From Sphingomonas sanguinis (lineage in GTDB: Bacteria > Pseudomonadota > Alphaproteobacteria > Sphingomonadales > Sphingomonadaceae), in NCBI RefSeq assembly GCF_001476905.1, contig NZ_LDTE01000001.1, positions 124,001 through 188,000 on the forward strand: DNA of 64,000 bases, written 5' to 3'. The notes beneath the pieces were generated by a model. It had not been told where the DNA came from, searched no databases, and worked only from the letters and a program-made list of their open reading frames with translations. Position 1 is the stretch's first letter; each line of letters opens with the position of its first letter. The position numbers and the translations under genes are program-made. Shown here in pieces: positions 37,994-47,422 of this stretch.

Positions 37994-38254
37994 GTGGATA
38001 ACAGGCAGGAACAGCTTCGCGCGCGCGCTTACGGCATCTGGCAGGCCGAGGGGGAGCCGCACGGGCGCGACCGCGAGCATTGGGAGATGGCCGAGCGCGA
38101 ACTCGCCAGTCCTAATGCAGATGTGAAGGCTCCCGAGCCCAAATCCACCTCCACTCGCTCGAGAAAGGCCACGCCCGTCGAGAAGACCGATGTAAAGGGG
38201 GCAGCGGAGGCGAAGCCCAAGACGCGCAAGCCGCGCGCCGCCAAACCCGCCTGA
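37994..38254 (+). CDS. DUF2934 domain protein with Lys/Pro-rich tail
   Basis: An 86-residue protein. The first 35 residues match DUF2934 (RARAYGIWQAEGEPHGRDRE, then HWEMAEREL). The rest is a disordered Lys/Ala/Pro tail (KAPEPKSTSTRSRKA...RKPRAAKPA) that resembles nucleic-acid-binding tails. DUF2934 proteins often lie beside glgX/treYZ and other osmoprotectant genes in alphaproteobacteria (from memory), as here. The start is GTG 37994 with AGGGAG about 9 bases upstream. No function is known. Confidence 0.78.
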   Translation: MDNRQEQLRARAYGIWQAEGEPHGRDREHWEMAERELASPNADVKAPEPKSTSTRSRKATPVEKTDVKGAAEAKPKTRKPRAAKPA

Positions 38255-38348
38255 CGTCCATTGGCGGGGCAACGCCCCTCAACATGACTGCGCCTTTCGC
38301 AAGGCACCATTTCACGGATCGTCATTCGACTTTTGCCGGAGAGATTTC

Positions 38349-40451
38349 TTGACCGAATTGCCCGACCAGATCCTGCCCGGCTCCGCCTATCCGCTGGGCG
38401 CCAGCTTCGATGGAGAGGGCGTCAATTTCGCCGTGTTCTCGGCCAATGCCGACCGCATCGAGCTGTGCATCTTCGACTCGCAGGGCAAGCGCGAGCTGAA
38501 GCGTTACACCCTGCCCGAATGCACCGATGAGGTCTGGCATGGCTATCTCCCCGATGTCGGGCCGGGCCTGCTCTATGGCTACCGCGCGCATGGGCCTTAC
38601 GAGCCTGAGGCCGGGCACCGCTTCAATCCGAACAAATTGCTGCTCGACCCTTACGCCCGCAAGCTGCACGGTGAGATCAAATGGACCGACGCGCTGCACG
38701 GCTATCAGATCCGGTCGAAGAAGGAAGATCTGAGCTTCGACAAGCGCGACAGTGCTGCCGCCATGCCCAAGGCAGTGGTGGTCGACGATCATTTCGAGTG
38801 GTCGCGCGACGTGAAGCCCAACACGCCCTGGTCCGAAACCGTGATCTACGAAGCGCATGTAAAGGGTCTGACCAAGCTGATGGAGCTCGTGCCGCCGCGT
38901 GAGCGGGGCACCTATGCCGGGCTCGGCCATCCCGCGGTCATCAAGCATCTGAAGCGCATCGGCGTCACCGCGATCGAGCTTTTGCCGATCCACAGCTTCA
39001 CGCAGGACCGGTTCCTGCAGGAAAAGGGGCTGCGTAACTATTGGGGCTATAACACGCTAGGCTTCTTCGCTCCCGAGCAGGCCTATTTCGCGACCGATAC
39101 CCAGGACGAACTGCGCCGCGCGGTGCACAAGTTGCATAAGGCGGGGATCGAGGTCATCCTCGACGTGGTTTACAACCACACCTGCGAAGGATCGGAAAAG
39201 GGCCCGACCTTGTCGTGGCGTGGGCTCGACAATGCCAGCTATTACCGGCTGGTGCAGGATCAGCCGCGCTACACGATCAACGACACCGGCACCGGTAACA
39301 CGCTGAACCTGTCGAAGGCGCGGGTGATCCAGATGGTGGCGGACTCGCTGCGCTACTGGGCGACCAGCTTCGGGGTCGACGGCTTCCGCTTCGACCTGGG
39401 GCTGACCCTGGGGCGCGAGGCGGATGGCTTCGATCCGGGTTCGGCCTTTTTCGACGTGCTGCGCCAGGACCCGGTGTTGGGCCGGCTGAAGCTGCTGACC
39501 GAGCCATGGGACGTCGGACCCGGCGGTTATCAACTCGGCAATTTCCCGCCCGGCTTTTCCGAGTGGAACGACAAGTATCGTGACACGGTGCGCAAATATT
39601 GGCGTGGCGATCCCGGCCAGCGTGGCGATCTGGCGGCGCGGCTGGCGGGCTCGGGCGATCTGTTCGACCGGCGGGCACGGCGGCCTTGGGCCAGCCTCAA
39701 CATGCTCGCGGCGCATGACGGCTTCACCCTGGCCGATACGGTCATGTACGAGCAGCGCCACAACGAGGCCAACAAGGAAGACAATCGCGACGGCCATTCG
39801 GAAAACTACTCGCGCAATTGGGGCGCCGAGGGGCCGACCGACGATGAAGGCATCAAGGACGCACGCGGTCGCGTGATGCGGTCGATGATGACGACCTTGC
39901 TCGCCTCGCTGGGCACGCCGATGATCGTGGCGGGCGACGAATTCGGTCGGACGCAGCACGGCAACAACAACGCCTATTGCCAGGATAACGAAATCAGCTG
40001 GCTCGACTGGAAGGCCGCCGCCTCGGAGGAAGGCGAGGCTATGATCGCCTTCACCGCGCGACTGGCCGAGTTGCGGCGGCGCTATGTCGTGCTGCGCGCG
40101 CCGAGCTTTCTCTATGGGCAGGACACGCCGGGCCATGGCATCAACGATATCGAATGGTGGGACGAACGTGGCGAGCGACTGAGCCCCGAGGATTGGGACA
40201 ATCCCGAAGGCCGCGCCTTGATGATGCGTCGCGCGATCGCGACCGAAGATGGCTGGGTCGAGGCGGTGTCGCTCCTGCTCAACGCCTCGGCCGATCCGAT
40301 CACCTTCACCCTGCCCCCGCCCCATGCCGCACGCACCGTCCTGATCGACAGTGCCAAGCCCGAACAGGGCGAGATCGAGATCGGCGACAGCTATGAGGTC
40401 GGGCCGCAAAGCGCCGTGTTGATCACCTGGCAGGATGCGATCGAGGCATGA
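38349..40451 (+). CDS. glgX: Glycogen debranching enzyme GlgX
   Basis: A 700-residue GH13 isoamylase-type enzyme that cuts alpha-1,6 branches from phosphorylase-limit glycogen. An N-terminal CBM48 domain (YPLGASFDGEGVNFAVFSAN) precedes the barrel. Region I is DVVYNHTCEGSE, the nucleophile Asp is in GVDGFRFDLGLTLG, the acid Glu in LLTEPWDVGPGGYQLG, and region IV is MLAAHDGFTLADTV. The start is TTG 38349, with GGAGA 7 bases upstream. Its stop overlaps treZ (ATGA), making it the first gene of a coupled four-gene glucan-to-trehalose operon. Confidence 0.94.
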   Translation: MTELPDQILPGSAYPLGASFDGEGVNFAVFSANADRIELCIFDSQGKRELKRYTLPECTDEVWHGYLPDVGPGLLYGYRAHGPYEPEAGHRFNPNKLLLDPYARKLHGEIKWTDALHGYQIRSKKEDLSFDKRDSAAAMPKAVVVDDHFEWSRDVKPNTPWSETVIYEAHVKGLTKLMELVPPRERGTYAGLGHPAVIKHLKRIGVTAIELLPIHSFTQDRFLQEKGLRNYWGYNTLGFFAPEQAYFATDTQDELRRAVHKLHKAGIEVILDVVYNHTCEGSEKGPTLSWRGLDNASYYRLVQDQPRYTINDTGTGNTLNLSKARVIQMVADSLRYWATSFGVDGFRFDLGLTLGREADGFDPGSAFFDVLRQDPVLGRLKLLTEPWDVGPGGYQLGNFPPGFSEWNDKYRDTVRKYWRGDPGQRGDLAARLAGSGDLFDRRARRPWASLNMLAAHDGFTLADTVMYEQRHNEANKEDNRDGHSENYSRNWGAEGPTDDEGIKDARGRVMRSMMTTLLASLGTPMIVAGDEFGRTQHGNNNAYCQDNEISWLDWKAAASEEGEAMIAFTARLAELRRRYVVLRAPSFLYGQDTPGHGINDIEWWDERGERLSPEDWDNPEGRALMMRRAIATEDGWVEAVSLLLNASADPITFTLPPPHAARTVLIDSAKPEQGEIEIGDSYEVGPQSAVLITWQDAIEA

Positions 40452-42142
40452 CTGCCTGGGGCCCCGAGCTGCGCGACGGCGCCGACACCCGTTTCCGCCT
40501 CTGGGCACCCGACCGAGAGGCGGTGACGCTGGAGATCGATGGCGCGCCTTCCGTGGCGATGCAGCGGGACGGTGCCGGCTGGTTCACCGCGACGGCGCCG
40601 GCGTCGGCAGGCACGCGCTATCGGTATCGACTGGATGCCGAACTGGCGGTGCCCGATCCGGCCTCCCGGCTGCAATCGGGTGGTGTCCATGGCTGGAGCG
40701 TGGTGGTCGATCCACGTTTCGCCTGGAACGCGACCGAATGGCGCGGTCGGCCCTGGGAAGAGATGGTCATCCTGGAGCTTCATGCGGGCACGTTGGGCGG
40801 GTTCGAGGGTATTCGGGATAGGCTGCCCGCCATCGCCGCATCGGGCGTTACCGCGATCGAGCTGATGCCGGTCAACGCCTTTGGCGGCACCCGCAACTGG
40901 GGTTATGACGGGGTGCTGCCCTATGCCGTGGCCGAGCCCTATGGCTCGCCCGCCGAGTTGAAGACGCTGGTCGACACCGCCCATGGCCTGGGCATCTCGG
41001 TGTTCCTCGATGTGGTCTATAATCACTTCGGGCCGGACGGGAATTTTCTCAACGCCTATGCCAGCGCCTTCTTCCATCAGGATGTCGACACACCCTGGGG
41101 CGGCGCGGTGGCGGTCGACGCCGATCCGGTGCATCGCTTCTTCGTCGACAATGCGCTGATGTGGCTGCGCGATTATCGCATCGACGGGCTGCGCTTCGAT
41201 GCGGTTCACGCGATCGCCAATGACAGCTTTCTCGACCGGATGGCGAGCGAAATCCGCGCGGCGCTACCCGAGCGGCATGTCCATCTGGTTCTCGAAAACG
41301 AGAAGAACGATGCCGAACGGTTGCGGGCCGGATGTTATGACGCGCAGTGGAACGACGATTTCCACAATGTCCTTCACGTCCTGCTGACCGGTGAGACCAG
41401 CGCCTATTATGGCGACTTCGCCGATCGCCCGGCGGAACGGCTGGCACGTTGTCTGAAGGAAGGCTTCATCTACCAAGGCGAAGGTTCGCCCAACCATGAC
41501 GGCAAGCCCCGCGGCAAGCCATCGGGCGACCTGGCCAGCAACGCCTTCGTCGCGTTCCTTCAGAACCACGATCAAGTGGGCAACCGCGCCATGGGCGAGC
41601 GGCTGATCCGGCTGACCGATCGCGAGCGGCTCCGCGCCGCGACCGCGCTGCTGCTGCTCGGGCCGCAAATCCCCTTGCTGTTCATGGGCGAGGAGGAGGG
41701 CAGCGAGAGCCCCTTCCTGTTCTTCACCGACTTCCACGACGAACTGGCCGATGCGGTCCGCGAAGGCCGCCGCCGCGAATTCGCCAAGTTCGACGCCTTC
41801 GCCGACCCCGAAGCGCGTGAGCGTATCCCCGACCCGAATGCCCGCAGCACGTTCGACGCGTCCGTTCCCGAACCCGGACCGGCGGCAGGCGAATGGCGGG
41901 CCCTGTATCGCGAGCTGCTGACCCTGCGACAGGTCCATATCGTACCTCGACTGAAAGGTGCGGTCGGCCTGTCGGCCGATGCCAGCGGCGAAGCACGGGT
42001 CAAGGCGCGCTGGAGGATGGCGGACGGGGCCATGCTGACGATCCTGATCGACCTCGGCACCGATCCGCTGCCTTTGGATCAGGAGGACGGCACCTTGATC
42101 TTCCGGGAGAACGACCGCTTCGCCGCCTGGATTTCCACATGA
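40448..42142 (+). CDS. treZ: Malto-oligosyltrehalose trehalohydrolase
   Basis: A 564-residue GH13 enzyme that releases free trehalose from maltooligosyl trehalose. The N-terminal CBM48-like domain contains RFRLWAPDREAVTLEID. The catalytic stretch has ILELHAGTLGGFEGIRDRLP, nucleophile Asp in IDGLRFDAVHAI, acid Glu in HLVLENEKNDAERL and FLQNHDQVGNRAMGERL. These are standard TreZ features. It overlaps glgX and malQ by four bases at each end. Confidence 0.94.
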   Translation: MTAWGPELRDGADTRFRLWAPDREAVTLEIDGAPSVAMQRDGAGWFTATAPASAGTRYRYRLDAELAVPDPASRLQSGGVHGWSVVVDPRFAWNATEWRGRPWEEMVILELHAGTLGGFEGIRDRLPAIAASGVTAIELMPVNAFGGTRNWGYDGVLPYAVAEPYGSPAELKTLVDTAHGLGISVFLDVVYNHFGPDGNFLNAYASAFFHQDVDTPWGGAVAVDADPVHRFFVDNALMWLRDYRIDGLRFDAVHAIANDSFLDRMASEIRAALPERHVHLVLENEKNDAERLRAGCYDAQWNDDFHNVLHVLLTGETSAYYGDFADRPAERLARCLKEGFIYQGEGSPNHDGKPRGKPSGDLASNAFVAFLQNHDQVGNRAMGERLIRLTDRERLRAATALLLLGPQIPLLFMGEEEGSESPFLFFTDFHDELADAVREGRRREFAKFDAFADPEARERIPDPNARSTFDASVPEPGPAAGEWRALYRELLTLRQVHIVPRLKGAVGLSADASGEARVKARWRMADGAMLTILIDLGTDPLPLDQEDGTLIFRENDRFAAWIST

Positions 42143-44025
42143 GCGACCTCCACGCCCGTGCCGAGGCAGCAGGGCTGTCGCGCGATTGGCAGGACGCCAA
42201 GGGACAGGCGCAATGCGTCTCGGACGAAGCGTTGGCGGCGATCCTCGACCGGCTCGATATCGATCATGGCGAACCGGTTTTCGTTTCCGGCGAGCTCGAT
42301 CAGGCCATCGCACTGCCTGGCACGTGGCGCGATGGACCGGCGCACCTGACGCTCGACAATGGCGAGGTGCGGTCGGTCACCCTGAACGACGGCGTACTCC
42401 CCGGCATAGCAGACTGGGGCTATCATCGGCTGGAGCAAGGCGGCCACAGCATCACCGTCGCGGTCGCCGCTGCCCGCTGCCCCGCGCCGCCGCCGGGGCG
42501 TCACTGGGGCAGCGCCGTGCAAATTCCGTCGCTTCGGGAAGGCGGCGGGGCCTATGGTGATTTCGCCAGCCTGGCGACGGCCGCCCGGGCGCTGGGCCAG
42601 TCCGGCGCTTCGGCCCTTGCCATCAGTCCCGTCCATGCCCTCTTCCCCGCCGATGCCAGCCGGTTCAGCCCCTATGCTCCGTCGAGCCGCCTGTTCCGCA
42701 ACATCTGGCTCGCTCCCGCTGGAGAACCGGTGGCCGAGGCTCCGTCGCTGATCGACTGGAAAACGGCGGCACCCGACCGCTTACGTGATCTCCGGCTGGC
42801 CTATGACCGATTGGACGATAAAAGCCGATCGGACTTCGCCCGGTGGCGGCACGAACAGGGCGAGCGGCTGGAAGCGCAGGTCCGTTTCGATGCGTTGCAA
42901 GCGCATTTCTACGCTCGGGATCAGGCGCAGGGCTGGCGAGGTTGGCCGTCCGAATATCACGATCCGACCGGAGCGGCGGTGACCCATTTCGTGGCGGAGC
43001 ATCAGGATGCGATCGCCTTCTACGCCTTTGCGCAATGGTGGGCCGACCGTGCACTGGCGCAAGCATCGACCGCCGCGCGCGAGGCGGGGATGGAAATCGG
43101 GCTGATCGCCGATCTTGCCATCGGCGTGGCAGCCGACGGAGCCGACAGCTGGAGCCGTCCGGGCGAGCTGCTGAGCGGCCTGTCGATCGGCGCGCCGCCC
43201 GATCCGTTGGGCCCGGAGGGGCAGAATTGGGGCATTACCGCGCTATCCCCCTTCGCGCTCCGCCGACTGGGTTTCGTACCCTTCATCCAGACGCTGCGCG
43301 CCGTCTTCGCACACGCAGGCGGCATCCGTATCGACCATGCGCTTGGGCTGTGCCGTTTGTGGGTAATCCCGGAGGGCGCACCGGCCGACCAGGGTGCCTA
43401 TCTGGCGATGCCCTTTGCCGACCTGCTACGCATCCTGCGGATCGAGGCACAGCGGGCCAATGACGGAGGCGGTGCCATCGTGATCGGCGAGGACCTGGGC
43501 ACCGTGCCTCCGGGGTTTCGGGACACGATGGCTGACATCGGGATGCTCGGAATGCGGGTGCTTCCGTTCGAGCGGGATGCCGAAGGCCGGTTCACGCGAC
43601 CGGAGCAGTGGGACGCACAGGCTATTGCGATGACCGCCACCCATGACATTCCGACCGTCCGAGGCTGGTGGACCGGTCGCGACCTCGACTGGCGGGCTAG
43701 GATCGCGGGTCGCTCGGTATCCTCCGAGGATAGCGAGCACCGCGCGCAGGAAAAGGCGGCGCTCTGGGCCATGATTGGCGAAGACACAGCCCTGCCGTCG
43801 GAAGCAGAGCCCGTGGTCGATGCCGCCATAAAAGCCGTCGCGGCCACCCCCTGCCCGCTCGCCATCGTGCCGATCGAGGACCTGTTGGGCCTGGAGGAGC
43901 AGCCGAACCTGCCGGGCACCATCGACGAGCATCCCAACTGGCGACGTCGCCTGCCCGACACATGGGATGCAGCGTGCCGGAGCGAGGCAGTCGCCGCCCG
44001 CATCGCCACGCTCAACGCCCGATGA
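42139..44025 (+). CDS. malQ: 4-alpha-glucanotransferase (amylomaltase)
   Basis: A 628-residue GH77 enzyme that moves maltosyl units between alpha-1,4-glucans. Key blocks are GGIRIDHALGLCRLWVIPEG (nucleophile Asp), VIGEDLGTVPPGFRDTM (acid Glu) and MTATHDIPTVRGWWTGRDL. The N-terminal ~140 residues are a beta-rich extension found in proteobacterial MalQ. In this operon it probably rebuilds glucan chains long enough for TreY from short debranching products. The ATG overlaps the treZ stop. Confidence 0.92.
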   Translation: MSDLHARAEAAGLSRDWQDAKGQAQCVSDEALAAILDRLDIDHGEPVFVSGELDQAIALPGTWRDGPAHLTLDNGEVRSVTLNDGVLPGIADWGYHRLEQGGHSITVAVAAARCPAPPPGRHWGSAVQIPSLREGGGAYGDFASLATAARALGQSGASALAISPVHALFPADASRFSPYAPSSRLFRNIWLAPAGEPVAEAPSLIDWKTAAPDRLRDLRLAYDRLDDKSRSDFARWRHEQGERLEAQVRFDALQAHFYARDQAQGWRGWPSEYHDPTGAAVTHFVAEHQDAIAFYAFAQWWADRALAQASTAAREAGMEIGLIADLAIGVAADGADSWSRPGELLSGLSIGAPPDPLGPEGQNWGITALSPFALRRLGFVPFIQTLRAVFAHAGGIRIDHALGLCRLWVIPEGAPADQGAYLAMPFADLLRILRIEAQRANDGGGAIVIGEDLGTVPPGFRDTMADIGMLGMRVLPFERDAEGRFTRPEQWDAQAIAMTATHDIPTVRGWWTGRDLDWRARIAGRSVSSEDSEHRAQEKAALWAMIGEDTALPSEAEPVVDAAIKAVAATPCPLAIVPIEDLLGLEEQPNLPGTIDEHPNWRRRLPDTWDAACRSEAVAARIATLNAR

Positions 44026-44047
44026 TCCCTCTTCAAGGACGCCGACC

Positions 44048-46444
44048 ATGACGCCGCGCGCCACCTATCGTTTCCAGTTCCACAAAGACTTTCCCTTCGA
44101 CCGGGCAGAGGCCTTGCTGCCCTATCTCGACCGGCTGGGGATCAGCCATGTCTATGCCTCGCCCATCACCACCGCGGCGGCGGGGTCGATGCACGGCTAT
44201 GACGTGATCGACCCGACCCGAATTAATCCCGAACTGGGCGGCGAAGAGGCGTTCCGCGCGCTGTCGCAGGCCGCCCGAGGGCTGGGCATGGGTGTCATCA
44301 TCGACATCGTGCCCAATCATATGGGCGTCGCAGGCGGCGGCAACGCTTGGTGGAACGATGTACTTACCCGTGGCGAGGCCAGCCAATACGCACGATTCTT
44401 CGACATCGACTGGTCGCGCAAGCTGGTCCTGCCAATTCTGGGCGATCCACTGGCCAAGGTGCTGGCGGACGGCCAGATTACGGTCGAACGCCGGGATGGA
44501 CGCGCCGAGATCGTCGCTTATGGCGAGCATCGCCTGCCGGTGCGGGACGAGGATCAGGATCGAGCCGAAGATGTACCGGTCGCCAAACTACTCGACCGGC
44601 AGCATTATCGGCTGGCCTCGTGGCGCGTGGCAAACGACGAGCTCAACTGGCGCCGTTTCTTCACCATCAACGATCTGGCGGGCCTTCGCGTCGAGGACGA
44701 CGATGTGTTCGAGGAGAGCCACGCACTCTATTTCAGACTGTATGAGGAAGGTCTGATCGACGGCGTGCGGATCGATCATGTCGACGGCCTGACCGATCCG
44801 ATAGGCTATTGCCGGAAGCTGCGCGCGCGGTTCGACGCGATCCCGCGCGCCGACGGGAACCGCGCCTATATCGTGGTCGAGAAAATCCTCGCCGCCGATG
44901 AGCCGATGGGCCAGGACTGGGGTGTCGACGGCACCAGCGGTTATGATTTCATGGAAGAGGTCTCCGCGCTGATCCACGCGCCGGAGGGGACAAGGCCCTT
45001 GGCCGAACTCTGGGCGCAGTTGAGCGGCCGATCCCCTCACTTCGCGCCCGAGGAAGTGCAGGCGCGGCAGGACCTATTAGCATGGCAGTTTGCAGGGCAA
45101 CTAGACCAGTGTGTCGGGGCCTTCAGCGCTTTGACGGCATCGGTCGGTGCACTTGAAGGTGCAATCACCACACCGATGCTGCGCCGCGCGATCGAGCGGC
45201 TGCTTTGGGTGTTTCCGGTCTATCGTACCTATGGCCCCGACGCTCCGACCAGCGACGCCGCCATCCGGGAACAGGCCCGCCGCCGCGTCGATCCGCTGCT
45301 GCCACCGGGCGAGGGTTCTGTCGCCGACCGGATACTGGCCTGGCTCGCGGGCGAAGGTCCAGGGGACCGGGCCTTGCTGGCCGACGCGGTTCGACGGCTC
45401 CAGCAACTTTCCGCGCCGATCGCGGCCAAGGCGGTCGAGGATACGGCGTTTTATCGCCACGCCGTCCTGTTCTCTCGCAACGATGTCGGTTTCGATGCAG
45501 GCCGCCTGAGCATGTCCATCGCCGCCTTCCACGAGCGCATGAAGGGTCGTGCCGAACGCTTCCCCCGCGCGATGCTGACCACCGCCACCCATGACCATAA
45601 GCGCGGCGAGGATGTCCGCGCCCGGCTGGCGGTGTTGAGCGCTATGCCCGACGAATGGCGGCTGCAGGTCGAGGCTTGGTGGCGGCAGACCGTCGATCTC
45701 GCCGAGGGCGTCGATCCGGCGGATTGGTACATGTTGATCCAGACCCTGGTCGGCGCTTGGCCGGACGAAGGTGATCTCGGCGACTTCTCGACACGGATCG
45801 CGGCGTGGCAGGAAAAGTCGCTCCGCGAGGCCAAGCTTCGCTCGTCCTGGGAAGCGCCGGACACCGATTATGAAGAACGGTGCAACTCCTTGGCGCAGGC
45901 GCTGATCGACGGAGAAAAGGGGAAGGATTTCCGCAAAGGAATGACCGCCTTGCTCCGCCGGATCGCATCGGCGGCCGACGCGAATATCCTGACCCAGGTG
46001 GCCTTGCGCTACACCGTACCCGGTATCCCCGACTGTTATCAGGGGACGGAGTTCGCCGATCTAAGCCTGGTCGATCCCGATAATCGCCGGCCGGTGGACT
46101 ATCCCGCACGCGAAGCCGCGCTCGCCGATGGGCATTGCCCAAAGCAGAAAGTCATCGCCGATCTGCTCGCCCTGCGGCGGCGTTTTCCGGACCTGTTCCT
46201 CCAGGGCCGCTATACCCCTCTGCCGGTCACCGGCTATGGCCGGGACCGAGTGATCGCCTTTGAACGGCAGCACGGCGATCAGCGATTGACCTGCATCTTC
46301 GGTCTACGGGTGATGCCGTTGATCGGCGCGGATGGCGTGATCGACTGGCGCGATACGGCAGTGGAAACCAGCGAGGGCCTAATCCGTCTGGCCGACCGGG
46401 TTGGGCCGATGCCGCTTTGGTTCTGGGTTAAGACGGGTAGCTGA
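44048..46444 (+). CDS. treY: Malto-oligosyltrehalose synthase
   Basis: A 798-residue GH13 enzyme that turns the reducing end of a maltodextrin into an alpha,alpha-1,1 (trehalose) linkage; TreZ then cuts trehalose off. It starts TPRATYRFQFHKDFPFDRAE, followed by YLDRLGISHVYASPI. The nucleophile region is GVRIDHVDGLTDPIGY, the acid is in AYIVVEKILAADE, and the late block is TTATHDHKRGEDVRARL. It is shorter than some homologues but complete from motif to motif. AAGGA lies about 10 bases before the ATG. It lies 22 bases after malQ and is followed closely by a DNA glycosylase gene. Confidence 0.94.
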   Translation: MTPRATYRFQFHKDFPFDRAEALLPYLDRLGISHVYASPITTAAAGSMHGYDVIDPTRINPELGGEEAFRALSQAARGLGMGVIIDIVPNHMGVAGGGNAWWNDVLTRGEASQYARFFDIDWSRKLVLPILGDPLAKVLADGQITVERRDGRAEIVAYGEHRLPVRDEDQDRAEDVPVAKLLDRQHYRLASWRVANDELNWRRFFTINDLAGLRVEDDDVFEESHALYFRLYEEGLIDGVRIDHVDGLTDPIGYCRKLRARFDAIPRADGNRAYIVVEKILAADEPMGQDWGVDGTSGYDFMEEVSALIHAPEGTRPLAELWAQLSGRSPHFAPEEVQARQDLLAWQFAGQLDQCVGAFSALTASVGALEGAITTPMLRRAIERLLWVFPVYRTYGPDAPTSDAAIREQARRRVDPLLPPGEGSVADRILAWLAGEGPGDRALLADAVRRLQQLSAPIAAKAVEDTAFYRHAVLFSRNDVGFDAGRLSMSIAAFHERMKGRAERFPRAMLTTATHDHKRGEDVRARLAVLSAMPDEWRLQVEAWWRQTVDLAEGVDPADWYMLIQTLVGAWPDEGDLGDFSTRIAAWQEKSLREAKLRSSWEAPDTDYEERCNSLAQALIDGEKGKDFRKGMTALLRRIASAADANILTQVALRYTVPGIPDCYQGTEFADLSLVDPDNRRPVDYPAREAALADGHCPKQKVIADLLALRRRFPDLFLQGRYTPLPVTGYGRDRVIAFERQHGDQRLTCIFGLRVMPLIGADGVIDWRDTAVETSEGLIRLADRVGPMPLWFWVKTGS

Positions 46445-46453
46445 GCGGCACCG

Positions 46454-47023
46454 ATGTCGTTGGTTTCGCCGGACTTCTACGCGCAGCCGGTCGATGACGT
46501 TGCACAGGGGCTGATCGGCGTCACCCTGACGGTCGGCGGCGTGGGCGGGATCATCGTGGAAACGGAGGCCTATGATGCGGCCGACCCCGCCTCGCACAGC
46601 TTTGCCGGGCGAACCGCACGCAATGCGGCCATGTTCGGACCGGTCGGCCACGCCTATGTCTACCGCATCTACGGGCTGCACCACTGCCTCAACATCGTGT
46701 GCGGCACGCCGGGCAGCGCAGTCCTGATTCGTGCGATCGAGCCGCAACATGGCATCGATTCCATGCTGGCGCGGCGCGGCATCGCTCGCCCGCTACGGGA
46801 ATTGTGCGCCGGTCCGGGGCGGCTATGCGCAGCACTCGGGATCGACATGGCGCTGGACGGGGCATCGCTCGATAGGCCGCCGTTTCTTTTGGAAGACACG
46901 GACACGGTGCCGGACATTATGACGGGGCCCAGGATCGGCATTACCAAGGCCACCGATCGGCCGAGACGCTTCGGTTTGCGCAGCTCGCCATGGCTCAGCC
47001 GCCCATTTCCCGGTTCAAATTGA
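46454..47023 (+). CDS. 3-methyladenine DNA glycosylase, Mpg/AAG family
   Basis: A 189-residue base-excision glycosylase of the mammalian AAG (Mpg) type, which removes alkylated purines. Diagnostic segments are IIVETEAYDAADPASHSFAG (containing the catalytic Glu), NAAMFGPVGHAYVYRIYGLH and CLNIVCGTPGSAVLIRA. The C-terminal PRIGITKATDRPRRFG is also typical. It starts 9 bases after treY, so it is probably read from the trehalose operon. That makes a functionally unrelated but possibly stress-linked passenger. Confidence 0.92.
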   Translation: MSLVSPDFYAQPVDDVAQGLIGVTLTVGGVGGIIVETEAYDAADPASHSFAGRTARNAAMFGPVGHAYVYRIYGLHHCLNIVCGTPGSAVLIRAIEPQHGIDSMLARRGIARPLRELCAGPGRLCAALGIDMALDGASLDRPPFLLEDTDTVPDIMTGPRIGITKATDRPRRFGLRSSPWLSRPFPGSN

Positions 47024-47136
47024 TGCAATGCGGTGTAAATATCGGCGCCTTCACCCCGCAACGCAGCAACTTATTTACTTGATCTCCACCATATTTATCA
47101 CGAGCCTGCCTCCCATAATAAATAAGGGGCGAGTCG

Positions 47137-47325
47137 ATGGAGTGGATCAAGGTCCTGGCGGTGGTCGCCATGGTCTATGGCGTTTGGGCAGCCTATCGGT
47201 CACTGGGCGCGCCAGTTCTTCACGAAGGTGCTCGCTATTTCCGCCAGCCCGATGGCAGCTTCCGCCGCTGGTATGGCGGTCGGCGCTTCAGCGCCGACGA
47301 AGTGGGGGCACCCGAGCAAGCCTGA
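47137..47325 (+). CDS. Small single-pass membrane protein, hypothetical
   Basis: A 62-residue protein. One N-terminal membrane helix (MEWIKVLAVVAMVYGVWAAY) is followed by a basic, aromatic C-terminal part (FRQPDGSFRRWYGGRRF). AAGGGG lies 8 bases before the ATG, and an A/T-rich stretch upstream (47080-47130) is a plausible promoter, though no clear -35/-10 pair stands out. I do not recognise the family. Confidence 0.62.
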   Translation: MEWIKVLAVVAMVYGVWAAYRSLGAPVLHEGARYFRQPDGSFRRWYGGRRFSADEVGAPEQA

Positions 47326-47422
47326 TTTCCCACCGGGGGCGGTCAGCCGTCAGACAGCTGGCCGCCACTATGATTGCGCCTTCACGCGACCCATATCGGG
47401 TGGCGGAAGGAAACGATCTCTC

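Noticed and set aside
38260..38285. Small hairpin GGGGC-AAC-GCCCC after the DUF2934 gene
   Set aside because: Five-bp arms and no T-run; could be a weak attenuator before glgX but is too slight to call.
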